Shown here: piece by piece, positions 38,606 through 46,399 of the stretch
Layout: the number at the start of each line of letters is the position of its first letter
How positions within the stretch are numbered: position 1 is the stretch's first letter
NCBI GenBank assembly: GCA_905182175.1
Contig: CAJJAT010000015.1
Span: 1-64,000, forward strand
DNA from: Flavobacteriales bacterium UBA1494
GTDB lineage: Bacteria; Bacteroidota; Bacteroidia; Flavobacteriales_E; Vicingaceae
Length of the DNA: 64,000 nucleotides
Direction of reading: 5' to 3'
Position numbers and translations under genes: made by a program
Notes under the pieces: model-generated
What the model was told of the DNA's origin: nothing
Database searches by the model: none
Seen by the model: the letters and a program-made list of their open reading frames with translations, nothing else

Positions 38606-38626
38606 CAAAGATATTGTTTAATTCAA
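38606..38626 (-). promoter_or_regulatory. Promoter box of the PfkB kinase gene
   Basis: The minus strand contains TATCTTTG (38606-38613), an exact TAnnTTTG element, in a 21-nt stretch that differs at only one position from the stretch at 39903-39923. A TTG lies 10 nt upstream of the -7 box, shorter than usual spacing. The box starts 15 nt upstream of the start codon. Confidence 0.55.
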
Positions 38627-38729
38627 GATCTAGTAAAGAAAACAGACCTTTCATATAATAGAAAATTACGCCAAAATACCAGCTTAAATCGGTTGTTAAA
38701 AGTAAACCACCCATCTCTCTTCAGCATAA

Positions 38730-38761
38730 AAAAAAGGCAATTCTTTCGAATTGCCTTTTTT
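38730..38761 (-). terminator. Terminator after the adenosine kinase-like gene
   Basis: GGCAATTC (38736-38743) pairs with GAATTGCC (38748-38755) around a 4-nt loop and is extended by A- and T-runs to a 14-bp stem. It lies 46 nt beyond the stop of the kinase gene and works in both directions. Confidence 0.88.
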
Positions 38762-38806
38762 AATTTTAAATTTTCTTGCTCCAAAATTATGTTTCTTCTG
38801 TATCAT

Positions 38807-39799
38807 TTACAGCTTCTGCAACATCTCCTTTGCTTGCAATAAATCCAATCTGGGGCCAAACTGTGTCACCACTTGAGAGGAGGCCAAAGAAGCCAGTTTT
38901 CCTGCGTCTGCATAACTGCGTCCGTTTGTAATTCCCGCTAAAAAAGCACCCGCAAAAAGGTCACCAGCTCCATTTGTGTCTATTGCGTCTACCTTGTATG
39001 GCTCAATGTCTATAAAAGTATCACCATCATAAATCATTGCGCCATTTGACCCTTGAGTAATCACAAATCTTTTTGCATTTTTCTTCAAGGCCTCTCTTGC
39101 TTCTTGTAAGTTGTCTTTTCCGGTGTAAAGCATTGCCTCTTCCTCGTTGCAAAACAACAGATCAACACCTAAGCCCACAACAGACTCCATTGCTTCCTTA
39201 AAATACTTTACCATTGACGGATCTGAAAAAGTTAAAGCCGTTTTTACTCCATTCTCTTCCGCTAACTTCTTAGCATACCTCATTGAATCCTGTCCATTTT
39301 CCGATGTAACCAAATACCCTTCAATGTATAAATATTCACTATCCTTCAACGCATGCTCTGTAATTTCAGCTCTAGAATAATCAGATGTTATGCCTAGAAA
39401 AGTATTCATCGTTCGCGAAGCATCATCAGTTGTCATAACTAAACATTTGCCGGTAATTCCCTTTTCTAAATCTTTACCTTCTAAGTTTGAATCTACTCCG
39501 TTCGCTTTTAAATCCTTACGATAGAAATCGCCTAATTCATCATTAGCTACTTTACAAGAATAATAACTTGAACCCCCGAACTGTGCTACCGCTATGATTG
39601 AGTTAGCTGCTGAGCCCCCGCATTGCTTGTTACTTGAACTCATCTTAATCGCCTTAGAAATTCTAGATTGACTTTCTTCATCTACCAAGGTCATCAAGCC
39701 TTTTTCAATATTGTGATCTGTTAAAAACTGATCATCTACCTCAGTGACAATATCAACCAAAGCATTTCCTATTCCAAATACATTATATTTTTTACCCAT
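38807..39799 (-). CDS. Adenosine kinase-like PfkB protein
   Basis: A 330-residue PfkB kinase starting MGKKYNVFGIGNALVDIV. The longer frame to 39859 adds only a basic, low-complexity extension (MTARYKQQGKKNNKVQNKRE), so the internal start was chosen. Motifs are GIGNALVDIVTEVDD at the N terminus, GGSAANSIIAVAQFGG, and the C-terminal DTNGAGDLFAGAFLAG (catalytic Asp). The NGAGD form and the GxxNxxVD-type start fit adenosine kinase-like members. The next PfkB gene (37671-38591) is a distant paralogue. Confidence 0.85.
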   Translation of the reverse strand: MGKKYNVFGIGNALVDIVTEVDDQFLTDHNIEKGLMTLVDEESQSRISKAIKMSSSNKQCGGSAANSIIAVAQFGGSSYYSCKVANDELGDFYRKDLKANGVDSNLEGKDLEKGITGKCLVMTTDDASRTMNTFLGITSDYSRAEITEHALKDSEYLYIEGYLVTSENGQDSMRYAKKLAEENGVKTALTFSDPSMVKYFKEAMESVVGLGVDLLFCNEEEAMLYTGKDNLQEAREALKKNAKRFVITQGSNGAMIYDGDTFIDIEPYKVDAIDTNGAGDLFAGAFLAGITNGRSYADAGKLASLASSQVVTQFGPRLDLLQAKEMLQKL

Positions 39800-39902
39800 T
39801 TCCCTTTTATTTTGAACTTTATTGTTCTTTTTACCTTGCTGCTTGTATCTGGCAGTCACTTCTAAACCTGCTCATGCAGTAAAAAAGATGTAAATTTTCC
39901 CA

Positions 39903-39923
39903 CAAAGGTATTGTTTAATTCAA
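39903..39923 (-). promoter_or_regulatory. Promoter box of the adenosine kinase-like gene
   Basis: The minus strand contains TACCTTTG (39903-39910), an exact -7 element, within a 21-nt stretch that matches the one upstream of the neighbouring PfkB gene at 20 of 21 positions. This shared box lies about 104 nt upstream of the chosen start. Confidence 0.55.
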
Positions 39924-39968
39924 AACTTTCGGGTAATATTGCCCTCCCAATCTTGAAAGAGATAAAAT

Positions 39969-40042
39969 TCCTCTTTAGCTCAGTTGGTTAGAGCATCTGA
40001 CTGTTAATCAGAGGGTCCTTGGTTCGAGTCCAAGAAGAGGAG
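39969..40042 (+). tRNA. tRNA-Asn (anticodon GTT)
   Basis: A complete 74-nt cloverleaf. The acceptor arms are TCCTCTT (39969-39975) and AAGAGGA (40035-40041) with discriminator G; the anticodon stem TCTGA/TCAGA encloses the loop CTGTTAA, giving anticodon GTT; and the T arm contains GGTTCGAGTCC. No intron and no encoded CCA. It is followed by a hairpin terminator and then by imperfect copies of its own 3' end. Confidence 0.97.
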
Positions 40043-40043
40043 C

Positions 40044-40075
40044 AAAAAAGACCATACGCAAGTGTGGTTTTTTTT
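40044..40075 (+). terminator. Terminator of tRNA-Asn
   Basis: A-rich left arm (40044-40056) and a right arm ending in eight T residues (40063-40075) pair over about 11 positions with two mismatches around ACCA/TGGT. It directly follows the tRNA. Confidence 0.65.
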
Positions 40076-40099
40076 ATGTTTAAGATTTTGGACTAAAGG

Positions 40100-40167
40100 C
40101 GTTACACTGAGTTAACCGAAGTGTTTATGCTGAGCGACGAAAGAGTCGAAGAAAAGGAGCAAAAAAC
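40100..40167 (+). repeat. Dispersed-type repeat ending in a tRNA 3'-end-like copy
   Basis: The stretch contains ACACTGAGTTAACCGAAGTG, whose ends pair as a hairpin, then CTGAGCGACGAAAGAGTCGA, a composition typical of short intergenic repeats in Bacteroidota. It ends with GAGTCGAAGAAAAGGAGC (from 40144), which matches the tRNA-Asn 3' end (GAGTCCAAGAAGAGGAGC) at all but two positions, followed by the same A-run. The hybrid nature is seen in the sequence; the origin is inference. Confidence 0.5.
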
Positions 40168-40193
40168 GTTTAGCGAAAGCTAGACGTTTTTTT
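40162..40193 (+). terminator. Terminator-like hairpin with GAAA loop before the GIY-YIG remnant
   Basis: AAAAAACGTTTAGC (40162-40175) pairs with GCTAGACGTTTTTT (40180-40193) with one wobble pair and a GAAA tetraloop, ending in six T residues. It immediately precedes the possible start codon at 40195, so it would block transcription coming from the tRNA. Confidence 0.7.
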
Positions 40194-40194
40194 A

Positions 40195-40458
40195 ATGCCT
40201 AAATCTTTCTCGCTACATTTGAACATGGCTCACTCTGTCTATATACTATATTCAAAAAGCATTGACGAGTACTATGTTGGTAAAATTGGAAACATAGATA
40301 ACAGGTTAGAATATCACAATTCGGAATTCAATAAAATTTGGACGATTAAAGGAACCCCTTAGTTAATTAAGGTAGTAGAGTTTGAAAACTCCATTTTATC
40401 CTCGAAGTGGGAGCATTTCATTAAAAAACAAAGAGTAAAAGAATTATCCAAAAAATAA
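40195..40458 (+). pseudogene. GIY-YIG endonuclease gene broken by an amber stop
   Basis: One 88-codon frame encodes a GIY-YIG domain: VYILYSKSIDEYYVG (the two halves of the GIY-YIG strand pair), then GNIDNRLEYHNSEFNKIW with the conserved Arg, then TIKGTP followed by TAG at 40360-40362. The expected next residue in relatives is tryptophan, and TGG to TAG is a single change. The frame continues as FENSILSSKWEHFIKKQRV (the Glu-containing C-terminal motif) to TAA. Either ATG at 40195 or 40225 may be the start. It is flanked by copies of the tRNA-Asn 3' end, a setting in which small GIY-YIG genes often occur in this phylum. Confidence 0.82.
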
Positions 40459-40501
40459 TTTTGGAATGCCGGAGCATATAATCCCGCTCGAACTGGAAGG
40501 A

Positions 40502-40535
40502 TACTTGGTTAGAGTCCAAGAAAAGGAGCAAAAAG
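40502..40535 (+). repeat. Second copy of the tRNA-Asn 3' end
   Basis: From TACTTGGTTAGAGTCCAAG to AAAAGGAGCAAAAAG, this 34-nt stretch matches the tRNA 3' end and its following A-run (40016-40049) with only about three substitutions. Only the T-arm and acceptor 3' half are present, so this is not a functional tRNA. It marks the right edge of the GIY-YIG remnant. Confidence 0.8.
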
Positions 40536-41247
40536 AAAGAAGCACATACAGCACAATGCAGGTGCTTAATCTATTTAGAGCTGTATTACATTTATAACTC
40601 ATTGCCTATTTAATGTCTACTATCTCAAGCTTCTTCAAATCAAAGTCCTCTTTTATGCCTAAAACCCCAATTATTCAGTTGAATCGATAGTATAAGGAAG
40701 GTTGAACTATTTTTCAAATGAAATAGATGTGTTAGCCCTTTCGAGCCTCTTAAGCGATTAGGGTAAAAGCTAAATTTAGCCTAATTAACCAAATGAAAGG
40801 AGGGCCATCGGATTAGGAATAACCATCCCAATAAATCTAGGTTATTACATTGACCCAAGAGACGATCGAACCCTCTTACCATTTGCAGCTACGAGCTACT
40901 CGCCACGCCTACATTATATTATTTTTTGCTAATAAATCTATTAGCTTTTTGATATGAAAAATATGCTCGCAATGAATTGCAGAGTTGGAGTGAGGTTTGC
41001 ATTTTTGAAGGCGATTTAGAATATCTCCTATTTTCACCAAAAATTCACTGGCTTTATATCTTAGAATAAGGATGACTCGCAATTACATTTGATAGCGTGG
41101 TTCCCTAACCTTTTAAGTACAAACAGCCAAGCTAATCAGTGCTTATTTTTCTTATTACAAGCAATTTATATTCATTATGACTTGTTATTAAAATAGTTTT
41201 CCTGTTATTACGATAGATTAAAAACACTCCCTGTTCTTTCTTTGATT
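40536..41247. other. Gene-poor spacer with a possible protein remnant
   Basis: No intact gene or RNA was recognised. On the plus strand around 40800-40930 a frame reads GLGITIPINLGYYIDPRD and then LLPFAATSYSPRLHYIIFC to a stop. This looks more like protein than the rest of the spacer and could be the end of a lost barrel or surface protein, but it is short and upstream is full of stops. The remainder up to the response regulator shows nothing I can support. Confidence 0.35.
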
Positions 41248-41658
41248 CTAACTTTTAATTACTTGCTCAATTACCGCATTAACCTTTTCTTTTGTAAGAG
41301 GTTTAAATTGATACCCTTTTACACCTGAATAACTCATCGACTTTTCCATATCCGCATTACTAATTAAAGTTGAGATCATTACAATGATTCTTTTTGATTC
41401 CTCATCTTTTTCAATACTCTTAAACTCTTTCAAGAATTGATACCCATCCATGATGGGCATATTAATATCTAAAAATATTATATCAGGCGAAGGGTAGTTT
41501 CCTTCTTCATTTTTAGATAAAAGGTAATCTAGAGCTAATCTTCCGTTTAATGCTGTTGAAATATGCTCAGCAACATCCATTTCTCGGAGTAACCTCGTAT
41601 TAAGGCTATTTGTTCCCTTACTGTCATCTATTAGCAATATCTCACCTAACTTCATCAT
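41248..41658 (-). CDS. Single-domain response regulator
   Basis: A 136-residue CheY-like receiver with no output domain. The acidic pocket is LIDDS (D11/D12), the phospho-accepting Asp is D64 in FLDINMPIMDGYQF, the Ser/Thr switch is in VMISTL and the conserved lysine is K119 in YQFKPL. It lies 179 nt downstream of the PAS histidine kinase on the same strand and is its likely partner. With no DNA-binding domain it must act by protein contact. Confidence 0.93.
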   Translation of the reverse strand: MMKLGEILLIDDSKGTNSLNTRLLREMDVAEHISTALNGRLALDYLLSKNEEGNYPSPDIIFLDINMPIMDGYQFLKEFKSIEKDEESKRIIVMISTLISNADMEKSMSYSGVKGYQFKPLTKEKVNAVIEQVIKS

Positions 41659-41837
41659 TTACAATTTCTTATTTTACTCGAAAAACTAGCTTTTATGCAT
41701 TTTACTAGTTATCTCAACTAACAACAAACCTGTACTCTTCACATTTTAATACATTGTCCCTATTGTCTCTATTTTTTAAATACATAATAGCTTGTAATTA
41801 TCTCCTCTAACACAATGGAAATACACAATTACTTAAA

Positions 41838-42959
41838 TTAAGTTTCATCTCCTTTTCTAAGCTTTATTAAAATGGAGGTTCCCTCATTCAATTTACTTTC
41901 GAGGTAAATCTTTCCATTCATTTGCTCTACCATTTTTTTAGTAATGTGTAACCCCATACCAGAACCTTCTAAAGTAGAATTGAACCTGTTAAATTTACCA
42001 AACACTTTATCCTTATATAATTCTAAATCAATGCCTTCTCCATTATCCTTAACCGTAATACAAATAAAATCTCGCTCAGCTTTACATATGACTTGAATCT
42101 TTAAAGGCCGCTGATCTGAATGATATTTTATCGAATTTCCAACTATATTTTGAAGAACACTTCTAACAAAAACTTCACTACCCTGCACAATTAACCTTTC
42201 TCCCAAGTCAGCTTCATAGGTACCTTTCAGCGCAAGTACCTTGGCAAGAAATTTTGGAGATAAATCAGCGATTATTTTATTTAAATCCAACCTTTCAGAG
42301 GTTGCCTGAATACTTTTAATTCTTAATGCTGCCGTTAATCCTTCAATGGTGTTCTTAAACTGCTTGATGCTCTCATGAATATATTTAACTGACTCTGTTG
42401 TTTCTTGATTATCTGAAGGTAACTTATCTTGAATATATTCAAAATGACCCTCTATATCTAATATCGGTGCTTTCAAATCATGTGCTGCTATGTGCGCGAA
42501 ACTTTCAAGCTCCTTGTTTAATTCTAGTAACTCTTCCGTTAATTTCGCTGACTTATTTCTTGCAATTATTAACTGATTTTCAAAGTTTTTCCGCTGAGAA
42601 ATATCGAAAACTGTCGTCTGAATGAATAAACTTTCTCCAATTTTATTTTTTATTTCCACAGAGTTCACAAGGACCGGTATTCTAGTTTGGTCTTTTCTTA
42701 CAAAAAAGAAACTAAATTCTCTCACGGCGCCTTGTAGTTTTAAAATAACTACAAAACTACTATCGTATTGTATGTTACCTGCCTTTGTAAGAAAGTCAAC
42801 AATATTTTTTCGTTCAATAACTTCTGCTCGCTTGTAGCCGGTAAATTCAAGAAAGCGATTATTTACTTCAATAATTTTCCCATCAGGCTGCGAACAGATA
42901 TATCCGCAAGGTGCAGTGTTATAAAGCTCCTCATAATTTATTTTAAATTTTGATTCCAA
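41838..42959 (-). CDS. PAS-domain sensor histidine kinase
   Basis: A 373-residue cytosolic kinase. Residues about 8-120 form one PAS domain (FLEFTGYKRAEVIERKNI is the usual PAS signature) with cysteines C18 and C22 early on. The phosphorylated histidine is H160 in IAAHDLKAPILDIEG, and the ATPase domain shows LQNIVGNSIKYHS (N box), DNGEGID, FGKFNRF and GSGMGLHITKKMVE. No transmembrane segment was seen, so it senses an internal signal. The upstream RsbQ-like hydrolase ends only 2 nt before it, which suggests functional coupling through the PAS domain. Confidence 0.92.
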   Translation of the reverse strand: MESKFKINYEELYNTAPCGYICSQPDGKIIEVNNRFLEFTGYKRAEVIERKNIVDFLTKAGNIQYDSSFVVILKLQGAVREFSFFFVRKDQTRIPVLVNSVEIKNKIGESLFIQTTVFDISQRKNFENQLIIARNKSAKLTEELLELNKELESFAHIAAHDLKAPILDIEGHFEYIQDKLPSDNQETTESVKYIHESIKQFKNTIEGLTAALRIKSIQATSERLDLNKIIADLSPKFLAKVLALKGTYEADLGERLIVQGSEVFVRSVLQNIVGNSIKYHSDQRPLKIQVICKAERDFICITVKDNGEGIDLELYKDKVFGKFNRFNSTLEGSGMGLHITKKMVEQMNGKIYLESKLNEGTSILIKLRKGDET

Positions 42960-42961
42960 TT

Positions 42962-43762
42962 TTAGTATAAGAGAAATTGTTTCATAGCCTGAATCGTTTC
43001 ATTTGGATTACTCAAATGAGGACAATGCCCATTGGTATTTAATACTGTCAACTCACTTCCTGTTATTTTACTGTGAACAAATTCACCAACTGTCAAAGCC
43101 GCCAGATTATCTTCTGCACATTGAATTATAAGTGTTTTTATATCCACTTTCTCCAAATCTTTTCTGTTATCGCAGAAAAAAGTAACTTTTGCAAAGTGCT
43201 TGGCAATTTGAGGGTTATTGTCGCAAAAGCTTTCTTCTAATTCAAGCGCTAATTCAGGTTTTTCAGGGTTCCCCATAATTACCGGAGAAATTGCTTTTGA
43301 CCATCCTAAATAATTTGAGTCTAACGCTTCAATTAGATCATCAATATCTGTTTGATCAAATCCTCCGTGGTAGTTTTTGGTATTTATAAACCGCGGAGAA
43401 GGGCATATAAGAATCAAATTATCAAATATATCTTTTCTAATAATGCTAGCCAATATTGATATATTACCGCTTATTGAATGTCCTACCAAAGTAACATTTT
43501 TTAATTCTAACGCCTCACAAACCTCCAATAAGTCGTCTGTATATCCCTGTAAAGTGCTGTACTTATCATAATCGTAAGCCTTCTCATCTGATTTTCCGCA
43601 ACCTACAAGGTCAAGTAACACTACCTGATAATTCTCTTCAAATGCAGGTGTAATTAGCCTCCACATACTTTGATCGCAGCCATATCCGTGAATAAAAACA
43701 AGTGTCTTCTCTCCTTTACCGATTACTTTGACATTATTTCTCTTCAGCACCTGCTCGTTCAT
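42962..43762 (-). CDS. RsbQ-like alpha/beta hydrolase
   Basis: A 266-residue alpha/beta hydrolase. The start at 43762 (MNEQVLKRNNVKVIGKG) was preferred over a longer frame to 43798. The sequence follows RsbQ of Bacillus subtilis closely: FIHGYGCDQSMWRLITPAFE near the N terminus, nucleophile S96 in VGHSISGN, D218 in CAEDNLAAL and H246 in NGHCPHLSNP, an almost identical triad numbering. RsbQ is the partner of the PAS-containing phosphatase RsbP in energy-stress signalling, and plant strigolactone and karrikin receptors belong to the same group. Here the downstream partner is a PAS histidine kinase. Confidence 0.92.
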   Translation of the reverse strand: MNEQVLKRNNVKVIGKGEKTLVFIHGYGCDQSMWRLITPAFEENYQVVLLDLVGCGKSDEKAYDYDKYSTLQGYTDDLLEVCEALELKNVTLVGHSISGNISILASIIRKDIFDNLILICPSPRFINTKNYHGGFDQTDIDDLIEALDSNYLGWSKAISPVIMGNPEKPELALELEESFCDNNPQIAKHFAKVTFFCDNRKDLEKVDIKTLIIQCAEDNLAALTVGEFVHSKITGSELTVLNTNGHCPHLSNPNETIQAMKQFLLY

Positions 43763-44164
43763 AATTACTATTATATTTCGATAAATAAATGTAAACAACT
43801 TAAAAGGTTCAGCAGAACAGTCAAATTAATAACTTTCCGAACGTGTTTCACTTTCATCAACATTTACGCATGTACACCAAATATTTTTTTGCACAGTTAT
43901 TTGATATTTTCTACACAACTCTCAAAAAAGCAATGTTATATTTCGTAAATTTTACAATAGTATTGATTTAATTAAGAGCAAATATAAAACGTATTTTATA
44001 TTTGCCAGTTGGATTAGAAATGAGGAGGTACTTCTAAAAGTATTCTATCTCTGTTGTTCACAAAAGGTATATAGAACCCTCTATTTCTGCAGGTAGGGTT
44101 GAAAAAGAAGCGTAATATCGCTGAACAGATTCCTTGCAATCTACTTACTAACAATATTTTACTG
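43763..44164. other. Spacer between the RsbQ-like and oxygenase genes
   Basis: This 402-nt divergent spacer has no gene. A -7 element for the oxygenase is at 43997-44004 (listed). A five-codon frame with an AGGAGG stretch (44020-44037) lies in the oxygenase leader but has no other support as a leader peptide. No clear promoter for the RsbQ-like gene was found. Confidence 0.45.
43997..44004 (+). promoter_or_regulatory. Candidate -7 element of the oxygenase gene
   Basis: TATATTTG matches TAnnTTTG exactly. The nearest upstream TTG is too far (about 31 nt), so the -33 element is unclear. The resulting leader before the start at 44165 would be about 155 nt, unusually long. Confidence 0.4.
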
Positions 44165-44845
44165 ATGAAAGTCAAATTTGACTTTAAGGCCATTGAATCA
44201 ATCATTGATAACAATTTAGCGTTTAACATATTAGAGTCGGTAGCAGATAGCTTAGCTCTAAATTCCTATGCTGTTATTGACAACTTCTTATCTGATCAAG
44301 AGTCCCTGGACTGCTTAACCGTTTTAAAAAAGAATAAGGAACAAGGGAAATTTAAAAAAGCAGGCATTGGAACCTCAAATCAATTTCAAATCAACCAGAA
44401 CATTCGTGGAGATGAAATAAAGTGGTTAGATGAGTCTAATCTGTCTCCTGCGAATCAAATTTATATCACACAAATTCAAGCGATGATGGATTTTTTTAAT
44501 CGTTCCCTGTTTTTGAGCTTGAAAGATTTTGAATGCCATTTCGCACATTACCCTGCGGGTTCTTTCTACAAGCGTCACCTCGATTTACTAAAACTATCAG
44601 ACCACCGAGTGCTGAGCTTTGTTTTTTACCTCAACCAAAACTGGAAAAGGGAGGATGGCGGAGAATTACAGCTTTATTTGAAGGAGAAAGACATTGAAAA
44701 AACAGTTGTTGTAGATCCGCTATTAGGAAGGGTCGTTATATTTCGATCTGAATTATTAGAACACGAAGTTATTTTGGCAAATAAAAGCAGGTATAGTATC
44801 ACCGGTTGGATGTTAAGCCAATACAAGGGAACGACGTTTTTGTAG
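44165..44845 (+). CDS. 2OG-Fe(II) oxygenase, prolyl 4-hydroxylase-like
   Basis: A 226-residue enzyme. The start at 44165 (MKVKFDFKAIESI) avoids a basic extension in the longer frame from 44099. The iron ligands H138 and D140 are in KRHLDLL, the distal H200 in LLEHEVIL and the 2-oxoglutarate-binding R209 in KSRYSITGW. FECHFAHYPAGSFYKRHLD and GGELQLYL are characteristic of the prolyl hydroxylase subgroup. The hydroxylated substrate is unknown. It stands alone on the plus strand. Confidence 0.9.
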   Translation: MKVKFDFKAIESIIDNNLAFNILESVADSLALNSYAVIDNFLSDQESLDCLTVLKKNKEQGKFKKAGIGTSNQFQINQNIRGDEIKWLDESNLSPANQIYITQIQAMMDFFNRSLFLSLKDFECHFAHYPAGSFYKRHLDLLKLSDHRVLSFVFYLNQNWKREDGGELQLYLKEKDIEKTVVVDPLLGRVVIFRSELLEHEVILANKSRYSITGWMLSQYKGTTFL

Positions 44846-45053
44846 AGTTAATATTAGAACATCTTAATCAAATGAAAACAACTCCCAAATTAACTATTCC
44901 TTTGGGAACTGCAAAACCTCTCGATTAATGAAAAGTCACAAAACAAGAACGAATTCATAAATTAAAAAATTCTCAGAGGCCGCCTTATTTATCTTCTTAT
45001 CGTTTTACATTTGACATAGATCCTTCACGAAAAAGAAAAATAACCGAGGTAGT

Positions 45054-46395
45054 ATGAAACAACTTTTTTCTAAAAAAGACTTATTTCGAGTTCAGGATAT
45101 TCCTTTTGATATTTCGTTCTCAATTTTTTATCTGCATTGATTCTTTTGCACAATGGAAAACTGTTCATGACGTTAAAATAAGTCGCGATACACTACCTAG
45201 CATCTCTGAATTAAGTTTCAGCAGCGCTGCTGGCTGCATCGCTGCCTGCCGCACCATTAACTCCTACCGCACCAATAGCCATAATGTTGGTTCAATTCTT
45301 ACCACCAACGATAGCGAATCAACTTGGACTTATCGATTAGAGGTTGTTTCTTTTTACTTTCAAAAAGTAATTCATGCAGACACAAACATTGCACCAGCAA
45401 TTAGAAGTCAACTTAATTACACATTGGATACGTACAATAAAGGAATGTATGCAGGGTCTATTAATTCTGGAGTAACATAAGATACTGCGCTCTTCCCTTA
45501 TCATTTGACTAATATTGAAAACGTTCCCGATTCTATTATTTTGATGTCAGGAAGAGAATACTCAAACACAACTGCCAACAGGTCTCCTATATTAAAATCT
45601 CTTGACAGAGGTTTGAGTTGACTAGAAATTCCCTATTCCTTCAGTCAAGAATACATTACAGACATAAATTTCATACCCAATTTCAATGGCTTTATAACAG
45701 GAACGAATAGCGCAGTTTACAAGACGAATAACCAAGGAGCCTCTTGGACAAGAACTGTTATAGATAGCTCCATTAATTACGTCATCCACAGTATAAGTGT
45801 ACCATCATTATCCAAACTAAATTTGTTCCCTAATGGTGGCACTTTTCATTCATCATCTGACACAGGATTCATTTGGAATTTTATTTCTACCGTTAATATA
45901 TCTGGTTTTCGTGAGATTGAGTTTGTGAATGATTCTGTTGGGTTTATTCCCGGCTTTAGAATGGCCAAAACAATTGACGGAGGAGCAACTTGGAATAATC
46001 AAACTTTCACTCCACCTAGTAGCATCGTGTTTGATGCTCTAGCCGGCATATTTACTATATCAACTACTACACTTTATTCGGGCGGTACTGCCGAATTTTA
46101 TAGAACCTACAATAGCGACGATACGATCTTAAGAACGGGCATATCAGATGTAAGTCAGATTAACTCTTTCAAACTTTATCCAAATCCGATAGAAAACACA
46201 TTCTATTTAAAAATTGAGAAAGAAAAAAATTTACACTTTCAACTTTATAATCCAATTGGTCAGCACGTTGAGTTTAGCGTTCAACCGAATGCTAATCGCT
46301 ATGTATTTGCTGTGCGAGACCTACCCAGAGGCTTATCCTTTCTAAATGTCGTAACAAATAAAAGTCAAACGACAATGAAGTTATTGAAAGAGTAG
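45054..46395 (+). pseudogene. Broken gene for a T9SS-exported beta-propeller-like protein
   Basis: From 45106 one frame can be followed for 430 codons through two stops: a TAA at 45478 and a TGA at 45619, where relatives of the motif RGLS-W would have tryptophan. The protein-like parts include a signal peptide end (FFICIDSFAQ), repeats of the YCF48/BNR type (TNNQGASWTRTVIDSS, TIDGGATWNNQTF) and a C-terminal T9SS sorting domain (INSFKLYPNPIENTFYLKI ending in MKLLKE). The ATG at 45054 is in another frame, so the signal peptide is also frameshifted. An intact copy was not seen in the window. Confidence 0.88.
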
Positions 46396-46399
46396 CATT

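Noticed and set aside
38603-38842. 79-codon plus-strand frame between the two kinases
   Set aside because: It runs through a strong terminator hairpin and the promoter box of the kinase gene, so it is not a gene.
44014-44229. 71-codon minus-strand frame opposite the oxygenase start
   Set aside because: It overlaps the well-supported oxygenase gene and has no family features.
45054-45140. ATG at 45054 as a separate small gene
   Set aside because: It ends after 28 codons and reads into the signal peptide region of the broken T9SS gene in another frame; it is part of that remnant.
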